Below, piece after piece: positions 45,164-54,822 of a DNA stretch of 64,000 nt (the stretch's first letter is position 1; each line of letters opens with the position of its first letter). The position numbers and the translations under genes are program-made. The notes under the pieces were generated by a model. The model was not told the origin of the DNA and ran no database searches. It saw only the letters and a list, made by a program, of their open reading frames with translations. The stretch comes from Ideonella sp. (GTDB taxonomy: Bacteria > Pseudomonadota > Gammaproteobacteria > Burkholderiales > Burkholderiaceae_C). The stretch spans positions 310,001 through 374,000 of the forward strand of contig JABTUC010000004.1 of assembly GCA_015075545.1 (NCBI GenBank), written 5' to 3'.

Positions 45164-47020
45164 ATGCCGCCGTGGTTGACGCTCGGCCTGGTGTACCTCG
45201 CCGCCGCGGTGATCGCCGTGCCGCTGGCTCGCTTCGTCGGCCTCGGCTCGATCATCGGCTACCTCGTCGCGGGCGTGGCGATCGGGCCGTTCGGCCTCGA
45301 GCTGGTGAGCGACCCGCAGTCGATGCTGCACTTCGCCGAGTTCGGCGTCGTGCTGATGCTGTTTCTCGTCGGGCTCGAGCTGGAGCCGCGCCGGCTGTGG
45401 GCCCTGCGGCGGCCGATCTTCGGCTGGGGCAGCGCGCAGTTGATCGGCTCGGCCCTGATGATGCTGGGCGCCGGCGTGCTGGCCGGCGCACCGTGGCGCC
45501 TGGCGCTGGTGGCCGCGCTCGGCCTGGCGATGTCGTCGACCGCGATCGGGCTGGCCGTGCTGGCCGAGCGCAACCTCGGCAACACCACCGCCGGCCAGGG
45601 TGTGCTCTCGGTGGCGCTGCTGCAGGATATCGCCGCGATCCCGATCCTCGCGCTGGTGCCGCTGCTGGCCGTGGGCGGCGCGCACGACGACGGCGGCCTG
45701 CCGTTCTGGCTCGGCGCGCTGCGCGCGCTCGGCGTGATCGCGATCATCGTGCTCGGCGGGCGGCTGCTGCTGCGCCCGACGCTGCGCTGGATCGCGCGCA
45801 GCGAGACGCCCGAGATCTTCACCGCCGCGGCGCTGCTGCTGGTGGTGGCCACCGCGGCGCTGATGCAGTCGGTGGGGCTGTCGATGGCGCTCGGCGCATT
45901 TCTCGCCGGCGTGCTGCTGGCCGAAAGCGAGTACCGCCGCGAGCTCGAGACCGACCTCGAGCCGTTCAAGGGCCTGCTGCTCGGGCTGTTCTTCATCGCG
46001 GTGGGCATGGGCATCGACTTCCGCGTGGTGATGCAGCACCCGGGCCTGATCGTGGCGCTGGTGGCGGGCTTCGTGGCGCTGAAATCGCTGGTGCTGTGGG
46101 TGATGGTGCGCACGATGCCGATTCCGCTGGCCGAGCGGCCGCCCTTCGTGGTGCTGCTCGCGCAAGGCGGCGAGTTCGGCTTCGTGGTCTTCCAGGCGGC
46201 CGAGCACGGCGGCGTCATCGGCGCCGAGGCGGCCTCGCTGCTGGTGGCGGCAGTGACGGTGTCGATGCTGCTGACGCCGCTGCTGCTGAAGGCGAGCGAC
46301 CGCTGGTGGGCCGCGCACCTGCGCGCGCACCGCGTCGAGCCCACCGAGAGCCGGCTCGATGCGCTGCAGGACGCGCCGGTGATCCTCGCCGGCTTCGGCC
46401 GCTACGGGCAGGTGCTGGCGCGGCTGCTGTTCTCGGTGGGCGTGCGCGTCACCGTGCTCGACCACGACGCCGAGCAGGTCGAGGCGGCGCGGCGCTTCGG
46501 CTGGCGCGTGTACTACGGCGACGCCACGCGGCTGGACCTGCTGCGCACCGCCGGCGCCGACGCGGCCAGCGTGCTGGTGGTGGCGATCGACGACGTCGAG
46601 CGCAACCTCGCGCTGGTGGATCTGGCGCGCGAGCACTTCCCGCAGCTGCAGATCGTGGCGCGTGCGCGCGACGCGCGGCATTGGTCGCGGCTGTACCAGC
46701 GCGGCGTGCGCCTGATCGAACGCGAGACGCTCGACGCCGCGCTGCGCAGCGGGCGCAGCGTGCTCGAGCTGCTCGGCCATGAACCGCACCGCGCGCGCAC
46801 CATCGCGCAGCGCTTTCGCCGCCACAGCATCGAGCAGCTCGTCACGATGGCGCCGCACCTGGGCGATCAGGCGCGGCTGGTGGCGCTGAGCAAGGCCGGC
46901 CGCCAGCAGCTCGAGCAGTTGCTGGCGCAGGAGCGCGAGCTGGCGCGGCGCACGCGCAGCGGCGACGTCGATGCGGCCACCGACGGCGCCGCTAGCGCAG
47001 ACCGTCCCACATCAGCTTGA
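45164..47020 (+). CDS. kefC: Kef-type K+/H+ efflux antiporter
   Basis: A 618-residue CPA2 antiporter. About twelve helices occupy residues 1-385 (LGSIIGYLVAGVAIGPFGL; the ion-site QDIAAIPILAL near 160; LFFIAVGMGIDF). A cytosolic RCK/TrkA-N domain follows from about 405 (PVILAGFGRYGQVLARLLF, nucleotide-binding), then a charged C-terminal tail. ATG 45164 follows GAGGGA. Kef systems release K+ and acidify the cell in response to electrophiles, gated by glutathione adducts. The gene is in a unit with the KefF-like subunit, and its end overlaps the convergent TauE gene by 29 bases. Confidence 0.9.
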   Translation: MPPWLTLGLVYLAAAVIAVPLARFVGLGSIIGYLVAGVAIGPFGLELVSDPQSMLHFAEFGVVLMLFLVGLELEPRRLWALRRPIFGWGSAQLIGSALMMLGAGVLAGAPWRLALVAALGLAMSSTAIGLAVLAERNLGNTTAGQGVLSVALLQDIAAIPILALVPLLAVGGAHDDGGLPFWLGALRALGVIAIIVLGGRLLLRPTLRWIARSETPEIFTAAALLLVVATAALMQSVGLSMALGAFLAGVLLAESEYRRELETDLEPFKGLLLGLFFIAVGMGIDFRVVMQHPGLIVALVAGFVALKSLVLWVMVRTMPIPLAERPPFVVLLAQGGEFGFVVFQAAEHGGVIGAEAASLLVAAVTVSMLLTPLLLKASDRWWAAHLRAHRVEPTESRLDALQDAPVILAGFGRYGQVLARLLFSVGVRVTVLDHDAEQVEAARRFGWRVYYGDATRLDLLRTAGADAASVLVVAIDDVERNLALVDLAREHFPQLQIVARARDARHWSRLYQRGVRLIERETLDAALRSGRSVLELLGHEPHRARTIAQRFRRHSIEQLVTMAPHLGDQARLVALSKAGRQQLEQLLAQERELARRTRSGDVDAATDGAASADRPTSA

Positions 47021-47765
47021 TCCCGGTGATCAGCAACCCCGCCGACACCAGCCGGTAGAACCACAGCGCCGGCATGCGGCGCAGCAGCGACACGCCGAGC
47101 CAGACGCCGAGCGCCGCGCACGGCGCCAGCACCGCGGCGCTGAGCATGTTTGTGGCGTCGATCAGCCCGAGCGATGCATACGGCAGCCACTTCGACGCGT
47201 TGATCACCGTGAAGAACACCGCCGTGGTGCCCGCGAACGCCGCCGGCGCCAGCCCCATCGGCAGCAGCGCGATCGAGATCGGCGGCCCGCCGGCGTGCGC
47301 GACGAAGCTGGTGACCCCCGAGACCCCGCCCATCAGCACGGTGAACCACTTGGGCACCGCCCGCATCGACGCGCCATGCCGCGACCACGCGCGCTGCGCC
47401 AGGAACAGCAGCGTCATCGCGCCGAGCACCGCCGACACCGTCTTCGGCGCCAGCACGTCGAACAGCGCGTAACCGGCCGCGATGCCCGCCAGCCCCGCGG
47501 GCAACAGCAGCCACAGCAGCGCACGGTCGCGCGCCTTGACGAGCGCCGCCAGCCCGAACAGATCGCCCACCGTCAGCAGCGGCAGCACGATCGCCGCCGC
47601 CTGCGGCACCGGCATCGACAGCGCGATCAGCGGCACCGCCAGGATGCCGAAGCCGCCCGCGACCCCGCTCTTGCCGATGCCCACCAGCAGCGCCGCGGGA
47701 ATCGCAGCGGCGTAGAACGCGGGGTCGGTGATGAGCGGCAACGGCAATGGATTCCCCTGGCGCAT
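46992..47765 (-). CDS. TauE/SafE family sulfite/anion exporter-like permease
   Basis: A 257-residue membrane protein of the TauE/SafE family with seven to eight helices. The family repeats are visible as LVGIGKSGVAGGFGILAVPLIALSM near residue 25 and GGVSGVTSFVAHAGGPPISIALLP near residue 145. It is associated in other bacteria with export of sulfite, sulfoacetate or related anions; no sulfur-metabolism gene is adjacent here. Start at ATG 47765 (MRQGNP). It is convergent with kefC, and the two coding ends overlap by 29 bases. Confidence 0.87.
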   Translation of the reverse strand: MRQGNPLPLPLITDPAFYAAAIPAALLVGIGKSGVAGGFGILAVPLIALSMPVPQAAAIVLPLLTVGDLFGLAALVKARDRALLWLLLPAGLAGIAAGYALFDVLAPKTVSAVLGAMTLLFLAQRAWSRHGASMRAVPKWFTVLMGGVSGVTSFVAHAGGPPISIALLPMGLAPAAFAGTTAVFFTVINASKWLPYASLGLIDATNMLSAAVLAPCAALGVWLGVSLLRRMPALWFYRLVSAGLLITGIKLMWDGLR

Positions 47766-47878
47766 CGCGCCCACCGGAACCCTCGCCCTGCGTGCTGCGG
47801 GGAGCGGCCCGGCGCGCGCATGCGCCGCGGCGGCCATTGTCCGGGAACTGCCGCGACGGCGCGCCGCCGCGCGGCCGG

Positions 47879-48367
47879 TCAGTAGATGAAGACGTCGATC
47901 GTCGCCACCACCGCGGCATCGTAGGTGGAAGTGGCGACCAGCGTGATCAGCACCGGGTCGAGCAGGCGGTCGGGGGCCGCGGTGTCGACCACGATGCGCG
48001 AGCGGCTCACCGCGGTGGCGCGGATGCTCGCCCCGCGGTAGAACACCGTGCTGCCGTCGGCCGGTATGGCGGCGCCGCCGGCGTAGAGTGTCCACTCGAC
48101 CGGCTCGCTGGCGTCGAAGGCCACCGACTCGCCGGCCCAGATGCTGACGTCCTGGTGCGTGCCCGATTCGATCGGGCCGCCTTGCGGATAGCCGTCGATC
48201 GACACGCCGATGCTGAAGCCGTCGCCGTAGAGCTCGACGCCGCCGCCGCAGCCGGCCAGGCCGATCGCTGCAGCCGATGCCATGGCCAACGCCATCGATC
48301 GGAGCTTGCCCAGGCCCAGCCATCTCGTCGGCACGGCTCGCGCCGTGCCCGCGCTGCTTTCACGCAT
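47879..48367 (-). CDS. Hypothetical lipoprotein
   Basis: A 162-residue protein with a lipoprotein signal: a hydrophobic stretch MALAMASAAAIGLAGC, giving a cleavage Cys near residue 38, followed by GGG. The mature part is about 125 residues, rich in beta-prone sequence (VSIDGYPQGGPIESGTHQDVSIWAGESVAF), possibly an Ig-like beta-sandwich. The start may be ATG 48367 or the internal ATG 48295 right before the hydrophobic stretch; the latter gives a more standard signal. No family recognised. It is probably outer-membrane or periplasmic. Confidence 0.72.
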   Translation of the reverse strand: MRESSAGTARAVPTRWLGLGKLRSMALAMASAAAIGLAGCGGGVELYGDGFSIGVSIDGYPQGGPIESGTHQDVSIWAGESVAFDASEPVEWTLYAGGAAIPADGSTVFYRGASIRATAVSRSRIVVDTAAPDRLLDPVLITLVATSTYDAAVVATIDVFIY

Positions 48368-48540
48368 GCCCACCTCCGCAGGTTCGTGTGGTCCAACGGG
48401 GGCGCAGCGGGTCGAGTTGACCGCCGGCACGAATGCAGACGAAAAGTTGTGTTGCTGCAGCCGACCGCCGTGCAGCCGCTGCGCTGCCTGCCGCGCTGGC
48501 GGGCGCAGTGCCCGCTGTCGATTCGCGGGTTGCGACGCAG

Positions 48541-49530
48541 TCACTCCACGAGGCCGAGGCGCCCGCTGTGACTGCCCATGTACCACAGCCGCCCCTTCGC
48601 ATCGACCACCATCTTGCGGATGCCGGTGTTGGGCGTCGGCAGCGCGACGACCTGCGTCTTCTCGGTCTTGGGGTCGAGGCGCACCACGGTGTCCTTTTCG
48701 ATCTCGTTGACCCAGACCGTGCCGGCGCCATCGACCGTCACCGCGTAGGGCCCGGCATTGCCGCCCGGCAAGGGAATCGTCTGCACGACCTTCATCGCGC
48801 GCGGATCGACCTTGGCGAGCCGGCCGCTGCCGTACAGCGTGACCCACAGCATGCCGTCGCGGCCGGCAGCGATGCGCCGCGGGCGCGACCCGGCGCCGGT
48901 GTCGACCTCGGTCATCGCGCCGCTGCGCGGATCGAGCCGGCCGAGCTTGTTGTCGCCCATGCGGCAGAACCACACGTGGCCCGCGGCATCGAGCGCCAGG
49001 CCGTACGGGCCGCCCGAGGTCGGGTACTCGGCGATCCTGCCGCTGGCGGTGTCGATGCTCGCGACCTTGTTGCCGCTTTGCATCGTGAACCAGATCGTGC
49101 GCTGGTCGTCGCTGATCACCAGCGTGTGCGGGCCGCCGCCGCCCGACGGTGTCGGGTACTCGATCACCTTGCCCGTCGCCGGGTCGAGTCGGCCGATCGT
49201 GCCGTTGCCGTTGCCGCTGGTCCACACCATACCGTGGCGGTCGACCAGCAGGCCGTGCGGGCGGTGCCCGGGCGGCAGCGCCCACTCCTTGAAGCTCTGC
49301 GTCTTCGGGTCGAAGCGCGCGACCTTGTTGCCGTTCATCACCGCGATGTAGATGCTGCCGTCGGGCGCGGCCGCAGGGTCGCGCGCGAAGCGCGGCGTCG
49401 GCACCGGCCACTCGCTCACCTTGCCGGCGAAGCCCGCGGGCACGCCCGGCGCGACGCCGTAGTTCGACCCACCGGCATGCGCAGCGGCGAAGGGCAGTGC
49501 CGCGACGAACAGCAAGGCGCGAGCGTTCAT
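48541..49530 (-). CDS. Exported Vgb/SMP-30-like beta-propeller protein
   Basis: A 329-residue protein with signal peptide MNARALLFVAALPFAAAHA. It consists of repeated NHL/virginiamycin-B-lyase-like blades, each of the form DGxIYIAxxxGNKVARFDPKT or GHVWFCRMGDNKLGRLDPRS, about six in all. Related proteins are annotated as streptogramin lyases, but exported forms like this are common in beta-proteobacteria and usually have no proven lyase activity. It could be a binding or scaffold protein or a lactonase-like enzyme. Start at ATG 49530, giving the signal peptide. Confidence 0.83.
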   Translation of the reverse strand: MNARALLFVAALPFAAAHAGGSNYGVAPGVPAGFAGKVSEWPVPTPRFARDPAAAPDGSIYIAVMNGNKVARFDPKTQSFKEWALPPGHRPHGLLVDRHGMVWTSGNGNGTIGRLDPATGKVIEYPTPSGGGGPHTLVISDDQRTIWFTMQSGNKVASIDTASGRIAEYPTSGGPYGLALDAAGHVWFCRMGDNKLGRLDPRSGAMTEVDTGAGSRPRRIAAGRDGMLWVTLYGSGRLAKVDPRAMKVVQTIPLPGGNAGPYAVTVDGAGTVWVNEIEKDTVVRLDPKTEKTQVVALPTPNTGIRKMVVDAKGRLWYMGSHSGRLGLVE

Positions 49531-49663
49531 GGCGTCCTCCACTCGATCATCACGGACCGCCTGTGCCTCGCGGCGCGAGGCCGATGGCGATTGTGCAGCG
49601 TCGCCCGCCCGCGGCGATGGTTGGCGCGACAATCGGCGCGCATCCACGACGAGCGCTGCCGCC

Positions 49664-50080
49664 ATGCCCACGATCTTCGAGAAACTGCTGTCCGGCGCCC
49701 TGCCCTGCGCCAAGGTCTACGAAGACGACCTGGTGTTCGCGTTCATGGATGCCGGCCAGGTCAACGACGGCCACGTCATCGTCGCCACCAGGGCGCCGCG
49801 CGAGACGCTGATGGACTGCACCGACGACGAGGCCGCAGCGCTGATGCGCACGGCACGCCGCATGGCGCTGGCGGTGCAGGCGGCGTTCGCGCCCGAGGGC
49901 ATCACCGTGCTGCAGGCCAACCGCCCGGCCGGCTGGCAGACGGTGCCGCACCTGCACCTGCACGTGCTGCCGCGCTTCGAAGGTGATGGCGTCGGGCTGG
50001 TCTGGCCGCGCAAGGAGCCCGGGCTCGAGCGGCTGCGCGAACTGGCCTCGCGGCTGCAGCCGCATCTGGCGCCGCGGTAG
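49664..50080 (+). CDS. HIT family nucleotide hydrolase/transferase
   Basis: A 138-residue histidine-triad protein. The catalytic motif is HLHLHVLPR (near residues 96-104), preceded by the conserved NRPAGWQTVPH. The N-terminal FEKLLSGALPCAKVYEDDLVFAFMD is typical of bacterial HinT-like proteins, which hydrolyse nucleoside phosphoramidates such as AMP-lysine. Starts at ATG 49664; the upstream extension is not family-like. The DUF1841 gene follows after 57 bases. Confidence 0.9.
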   Translation: MPTIFEKLLSGALPCAKVYEDDLVFAFMDAGQVNDGHVIVATRAPRETLMDCTDDEAAALMRTARRMALAVQAAFAPEGITVLQANRPAGWQTVPHLHLHVLPRFEGDGVGLVWPRKEPGLERLRELASRLQPHLAPR

Positions 50081-50137
50081 CTCGCGGCCGCGCGCACGCC
50101 GCCGGCCCGGCCTTTCGGGCGGCACGACAATCGGGCG

Positions 50138-50569
50138 GTGTTCCAGCCCTCCCAGCACGACGTGCGGCGCTTCCTGTGCGGCGCCTGGCGCAAGCGCCGC
50201 GACGGCACGCCGATGACGCCGATCGAGACGCTCGCCGCGATGTGGATCGCCGAGCATCCCGAGTACGACAGCGAGCTGAGCGACGAAGAGGCCGCGCTCG
50301 CCGCCGACTACCGCGTCGAGGGCGGGCGCGCCAACCCGTTCCTGCATTTGTCGATGCACCTGTCGATCAGCGAGCAGTGCTCGATCGACCAGCCCACCGG
50401 CATTCGTGCCGCGGTGGAGGCGCTGGCGGCGCGGCTCGACTCGCTGCACGAGGCGCACCACCAGGCGATGGAGTGTCTGGGCGAGATGATCTGGCGCTCG
50501 CAGCGCAACGGCACGCCGCCCGACGGGCAGGCCTACCTCGAATGCGTGCAGCGGCGGGCGAGCGCGTGA
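50138..50569 (+). CDS. DUF1841 family protein
   Basis: A 143-residue soluble protein of the DUF1841 family, widely conserved in beta- and gamma-proteobacteria and of unknown function. The family start MFQPSQHDVRRFL and the central NPFLHLSMHLSISEQ with HEAHHQAMECLGEMIW are present. Several conserved His and Glu residues (LHLSMHL, HHQAMECLGE) could form a metal site. The start is GTG 50138; a GACAAT -10-like element lies 6 bases before it, so the transcript may be leaderless. Confidence 0.85.
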   Translation: MFQPSQHDVRRFLCGAWRKRRDGTPMTPIETLAAMWIAEHPEYDSELSDEEAALAADYRVEGGRANPFLHLSMHLSISEQCSIDQPTGIRAAVEALAARLDSLHEAHHQAMECLGEMIWRSQRNGTPPDGQAYLECVQRRASA

Positions 50570-50605
50570 AGCGGCGCGCGACCTCGCTGCGCGGATCGCG
50601 CAGGC

Positions 50606-51580
50606 TCAGCGCGCCGCCGCACGGCTCACCCATTCGACGATCTCGGCGCGCACCTGCTCGTCGTGGCCGACGAGCAGGTGCCCGCCGTCGTCGAAGCCGA
50701 CGAACTTCGAGCCGGCGATGCGCCCGGCGGTGTACTGCGCGCCGGCGAAGGTGCCGTAGCCATCGTCGCGCGCGCTGATCAGGAGCGTCGGCGCGCGGAT
50801 CGCATCGAGCGCGTACGGCCCCAGGGCCTTCGCGATCCGCGTCTCGTTGCGCAAGCCGTCGGCGCGCGCCGACACCGGCAGGATGCTGCGCAGCATCGCC
50901 TGCACGCGCGCCCGCTCGGCAGGGCTCGCCGCGTGCACCGCGGCCGGTGGCGTGGCCAGCACGCGCGCGATCAGTTGGTCGGGCGCCAGTTGCAGCGCCG
51001 CCCAGAACACGAAGTCGGAGCCCACCAGCCGCAGCAGGATTCGCTCGGCCAGCGCCGAGGGCGGCGGCACCGAGGCCGCCTGCTGCGGCGGCCGCCACGC
51101 CAGCGACACCACCAGCAGCAGCGCCGTCACCCGCTCCGGGTGGCGGATCGCGGTCTGCATCGCCGACAGGCCGCCCGCGGAAATGCCCATCACCGCCGCC
51201 CGCTCGATGCCCAGCGCGTCGAGCAGACACACGTGCGCGTCGGCCTGCGCCGCCGGCGAGGCATCGGCCGGCAGCGGCGTGCGCAGGTAGCCGAAGCGCG
51301 ACATCGCGATCACGCGGATGCCGCGCGGCACGAGCCCGCGAGCGAACGCCATGCCCTGGTCGTGCCCGCCGCCGCTGCCGTGGATCACCAGCAGCGGAAC
51401 GCCGGCACCGGCCTGCTGCACCTCGATCGGGCCGCAGCGCGTGGCCACCACCGTGCTGCCCTCGGCCGCCCGTTCGGCGGCGCGGGCGAGGTCGCGCGCG
51501 AAGCGCGCGTGGACGAACCACGCCGCGGCCAGCGCGACGAGGCTCGCCAGCGCGAGCGTCAGCCACCAGGCACGATTCAT
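50606..51580 (-). CDS. Membrane-anchored alpha/beta hydrolase
   Basis: A 324-residue alpha/beta-hydrolase with an N-terminal hydrophobic anchor (WWLTLALASLVALAAAWFV). The oxyanion region is VIHGSGGGHDQG, the nucleophile elbow MGISAGGLSA (Ser near residue 133), the acid Asp in LLISARDDGYG, and the His in DDGGHLLVGHDEQV. It is probably facing the periplasm. The substrate is unknown; close relatives include esterases and C-C hydrolases. Start at ATG 51580 (MNRAWW). Confidence 0.83.
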   Translation of the reverse strand: MNRAWWLTLALASLVALAAAWFVHARFARDLARAAERAAEGSTVVATRCGPIEVQQAGAGVPLLVIHGSGGGHDQGMAFARGLVPRGIRVIAMSRFGYLRTPLPADASPAAQADAHVCLLDALGIERAAVMGISAGGLSAMQTAIRHPERVTALLLVVSLAWRPPQQAASVPPPSALAERILLRLVGSDFVFWAALQLAPDQLIARVLATPPAAVHAASPAERARVQAMLRSILPVSARADGLRNETRIAKALGPYALDAIRAPTLLISARDDGYGTFAGAQYTAGRIAGSKFVGFDDGGHLLVGHDEQVRAEIVEWVSRAAAR

Positions 51581-51775
51581 TGCACGTCGCAGCGCCGCAT
51601 CCTGGCGCGATTCGCAACGCCGGACCTCCGGCAAACAGACCTCGCGAAAGGCCGGCGTTCGATCACCTGCACGCGCACTCCTGGTCGGGATGGGGTCGGG
51701 ATGGATGCGCGCACTCTACGCGCGCTGCGCGCGCGGCGACGTACGCGAACCCATCCTCGACCTCGCCTGCTGTCT

Positions 51776-52111
51776 TCAGCGCCCGGTGGCACCCTTGGCT
51801 GCGGCACCCGGCTTCGTGACCGGTGCTCTCGTGGCGGCGGCCGGGGCGCTGTACGCGACGCCGCCGACCGTGAGCCCGGCCTGCGAGAAGCGCGCGGCGT
51901 TGCCCGGCCCGACGCCACCGACGCGCTCGACCATGTCGGCCCAGCTCTTGAACTCACCGGCCTTGCGCGCGTCGAGCATCTTGGTCGACAACGCCGGGCC
52001 GATGCCCTTGACGGTTTCGAGTTCGGCCTGGCTGGCCTTGTTGACATCGACACCGGCCTGCGCGGCGAGCGCGAAGGCGGCGAGCAGGGAAGCGATCAGC
52101 ACACGAAACAT
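51776..52111 (-). CDS. Exported ComEA-like helix-hairpin-helix protein
   Basis: A 111-residue protein with a short signal peptide (VLIASLLAAFALAAQA) and one helix-hairpin-helix module (VDVNKASQAELETVKGIGPALSTKMLDAR, followed by FKSWADMVERVGGVG). The last 30 residues are Ala/Pro/Lys rich. ComEA relatives bind DNA in the periplasm during natural transformation, but many short exported HhH proteins like this have no proven competence role. No other com gene is near. Confidence 0.85.
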   Translation of the reverse strand: MFRVLIASLLAAFALAAQAGVDVNKASQAELETVKGIGPALSTKMLDARKAGEFKSWADMVERVGGVGPGNAARFSQAGLTVGGVAYSAPAAATRAPVTKPGAAAKGATGR

Positions 52112-52325
52112 GATGGATCTCCTATCGGTGAAGGCCCGGCGACATGCCGGGCTGGGGAGGATTCTTCGGATGACCCGTGCAACGCGAAACCCGCTGTGGG
52201 GCGAGACCGATGGGGGCACCCTTCGGGGCGACGCGCTGGCGTCCACCCGGCTGCGCGCCGACCGGGCGACGCATGGCGCCAGCAGCGGCCGGTCGCATGG
52301 CTCGCGCCACTGCCACCGGCGCCGC

Positions 52326-52356
52326 TTGACCCTGCCATGATGGCAAGGTTTAGAGT
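52326..52356 (+). promoter_or_regulatory. CueR/MerR-type promoter of copA, with leaderless start
   Basis: TTGACC (52326-52331), a 19-bp spacer with dyad ACCCTGCC/GGCAAGGT, and TAGAGT (52351-52356). The copA ATG begins at 52363, exactly where transcription would start (6-7 bases after the -10), so the mRNA is probably leaderless. Same architecture as the copZ promoter at 40112. Confidence 0.85.
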
Positions 52357-52362
52357 GCCGGC

Positions 52363-54822
52363 ATGAACACCACCACCGCTGCCGCCCCCGCCATCGTCTC
52401 GCTGCCGATCGAGGGCATGACCTGTGCATCGTGCGTCGCGCGCGTCGAGAAGGCCCTCGCACGCGTGCCCGGCGTGCGCTCGGCCAGCGTCAACCTGGCC
52501 ACCGAATCGGCCGCGGTCGAGATGGCCGCGCCAGTGGGCGCCACGGTGCTGGCCGCCGCGGTGCTGAAGGCCGGCTACGCGGTGCCGCAGGAGACGGTGG
52601 CGCTCGGCATCAGCGGCATGACCTGCGCGTCGTGCGTGGCCCGCGTCGAACGCGCGCTGCAGCGCGTGCCGGGCGTGGTGGCCGCGCAGGTCAACCTGGC
52701 GACCGAACGCGCCGAGGTCGTGCGCTGGAAGGGCCAGGCGGCCACGGCCGACTTGCTCGCCGCGCTCGAGCGCGCCGGCTACGGCGGACGCGACCTCGCC
52801 CGCGGGGGCGAAGCCGCCGCACCGGCGCGCACGTTCGGCGAAGGCGCGCGCGTGATCGCCGCCGCGTTGCTGTCGCTGCCGCTGGTGGTGCCGATGCTCG
52901 GCGATCTGTTCGGCCGCCACTGGATGCTCGGCGGCTGGTGGCAGTTCGCGCTCGCCACGCCGGTGCAGTTCTGGCTCGGCGCACGCTTCTACGTCGCCGG
53001 CTGGAAGGCGCTGCGCGCCGGCACCGGCAACATGGATCTGCTGGTCGCGCTGGGCACCAGCGCGGCCTGGGGGTTGAGCGTGTACTTGCTGCTGCGCGCC
53101 GAGGCCGGCGCGATGGTGCCGCTGTACTTCGAGTCGGCGGCGGTGGTGATCACGCTGGTGCTGTTCGGCAAGTGGCTCGAGGCGCGCGCCAAGCGCCAGA
53201 CCACCGAGGCGATTCGCGCGCTGCAGGGTTTGCGCCCCGACACCGCGCGCGTGCTGCGCGACGGCATCGAGGTCGAACTGCCGACCGCGATGCTGAAGAT
53301 CGGCGACGTGCTGGTCGTGCGCCCGGGCGAACGCATTCCGGCCGACGGCGAGATCGTCGACGGCGCCAGCCACGTCGACGAATCGCTGATCACCGGCGAG
53401 AGCCTGCCGGTGGCCAGGCAAGTCGGAGACCGCGTCACCGGCGGCGCCGTCAACGCCGAGGGGCTGCTGCGCGTGCGCGCCAGCGCGCTCGGTGCCGAGT
53501 CGACGTTGGCACGCATCGTGCGGCTGGTCGAGTCGGCGCAGGCGAACAAGGCGCCGATCCAGCGCCTGGTCGACCGCGTCAGCGCAGTGTTCGTGCCGGT
53601 GGTGCTGGCGGTGGCGGCGGTCACCTGGCTCGGCTGGGGCCTGGCCACCGGTGCCTGGGGCGACGGCCTGATCCACGCGGTGTCGGTGCTGGTGATCGCC
53701 TGCCCGTGCGCGCTCGGGCTGGCGACACCGGCGGCGATCATGGTGGGCACCGGCGCGGCCGCGCGCCACGGCATCCTGATCAAGGATGCGCAGGCGCTCG
53801 AACTCGCGCACGCGCTGCGCACGGTGGCGTTCGACAAGACCGGCACGCTGACCGAAGGCCGCCCGGTGCTGGTGGAGTTGAGCCCCGCCGACGGCGTGCC
53901 GCGCGACGCGGCGCTCGCGCAGGCCGCGGCGCTGCAGGCCGGCAGCGAGCATCCGCTGGCGCGCGCGGTGCTGCAGGCGCTGCCGCCCGGTGCGACGGCG
54001 GCCACGGCACGCGACGTGCAGGCCATCGCGGGGCGCGGCGTCGGCGGCATCGTCGACGGCGCCACGCTGCGGCTGGGCAGCACGCGCCTGATGGAGGAGT
54101 TAGGCGCCGACACCGCCCCGTGGCAGGCGCAGGCGCTGGCCCTGCAGCGGCAGGGTCGCACGGTATCGTGGCTGGCGCAGGTCGATGACGGGGACGGCGC
54201 TCGCGTGCGTGCGCTGCTGGCCTTCGGCGACACGCTGAAGGCATCGGCCAGGCCGGCGATCGCCGAACTCAAGCGGCTCGGCGTCAAGACGCTGTTGATC
54301 AGCGGCGACAACCGCGGTGCCGCGCAGGCGGTGGGCGATGCGCTGGGCATCGACGACGTGCGCGCCGAGGTGCTGCCCGGCGACAAGGCGCAGGTGGTGG
54401 CGGCGCTGCGCTCGCAAGCGCACTCGGGCACGGTGGCAATGGTCGGCGATGGCATCAACGACGCGCCCGCGCTGGCCGCCGCCGACGTGGGCATCGCGAT
54501 GGGCGGCATCGACGACGCCGGCCGCGCGCTGGGCACCGACGCGGCGATGCACGCCGCCGGCGTCACGCTGCTGCGCGGCGACCCGCTGCTGGTGCCGCAG
54601 ACGATCGAACTGTCGCGCCGCACCAGCGCGAAGATCCGGCAGAACCTGTTCTGGGCCTTCGCCTACAACGTGATCGGCATTCCGCTGGCCGCGTTCGGCC
54701 TGCTCAGCCCGGTGCTGGCCGGCGCGGCGATGGCCGCCTCGAGCGTCAGCGTGGTCAGCAACGCGCTGCTGCTCAAGCGCTGGCGGCCGACGAGGCACAA
54801 CGCCGCGGGAGGCACACGATGA
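52363..54822 (+). CDS. copA: Cu(I)-exporting P1B-type ATPase CopA
   Basis: An 819-residue heavy-metal P-type ATPase exporting Cu(I) (or Ag(I)) from the cytoplasm. Two N-terminal HMA domains each carry MTCASC (near residues 19 and 86). Then come the membrane metal site CPCALG (near 447), LITGES in the actuator domain, the phosphorylation site DKTGTLTEG near 490, the HP motif in [10 protein letters not shown] and [10 protein letters not shown] near 694. ATG 52363 coincides with the predicted transcription start. The cueR-like regulator overlaps the end by four bases (ATGA). Together with copZ it forms the copper-export system. Confidence 0.95.
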   Translation: MNTTTAAAPAIVSLPIEGMTCASCVARVEKALARVPGVRSASVNLATESAAVEMAAPVGATVLAAAVLKAGYAVPQETVALGISGMTCASCVARVERALQRVPGVVAAQVNLATERAEVVRWKGQAATADLLAALERAGYGGRDLARGGEAAAPARTFGEGARVIAAALLSLPLVVPMLGDLFGRHWMLGGWWQFALATPVQFWLGARFYVAGWKALRAGTGNMDLLVALGTSAAWGLSVYLLLRAEAGAMVPLYFESAAVVITLVLFGKWLEARAKRQTTEAIRALQGLRPDTARVLRDGIEVELPTAMLKIGDVLVVRPGERIPADGEIVDGASHVDESLITGESLPVARQVGDRVTGGAVNAEGLLRVRASALGAESTLARIVRLVESAQANKAPIQRLVDRVSAVFVPVVLAVAAVTWLGWGLATGAWGDGLIHAVSVLVIACPCALGLATPAAIMVGTGAAARHGILIKDAQALELAHALRTVAFDKTGTLTEGRPVLVELSPADGVPRDAALAQAAALQAGSEHPLARAVLQALPPGATAATARDVQAIAGRGVGGIVDGATLRLGSTRLMEELGADTAPWQAQALALQRQGRTVSWLAQVDDGDGARVRALLAFGDTLKASARPAIAELKRLGVKTLLISGDNRGAAQAVGDALGIDDVRAEVLPGDKAQVVAALRSQAHSGTVAMVGDGINDAPALAAADVGIAMGGIDDAGRALGTDAAMHAAGVTLLRGDPLLVPQTIELSRRTSAKIRQNLFWAFAYNVIGIPLAAFGLLSPVLAGAAMAASSVSVVSNALLLKRWRPTRHNAAGGTR

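Noticed and set aside
51700-51770. A third fragment of the large repeat near the ComEA-like gene
   Set aside because: Only a short GCGCGC-rich stretch (GGATGCGCGC with CGCGCGCTGCGCGCGC) resembles module 1; neither inverted repeat end is present, so chance similarity is more likely.
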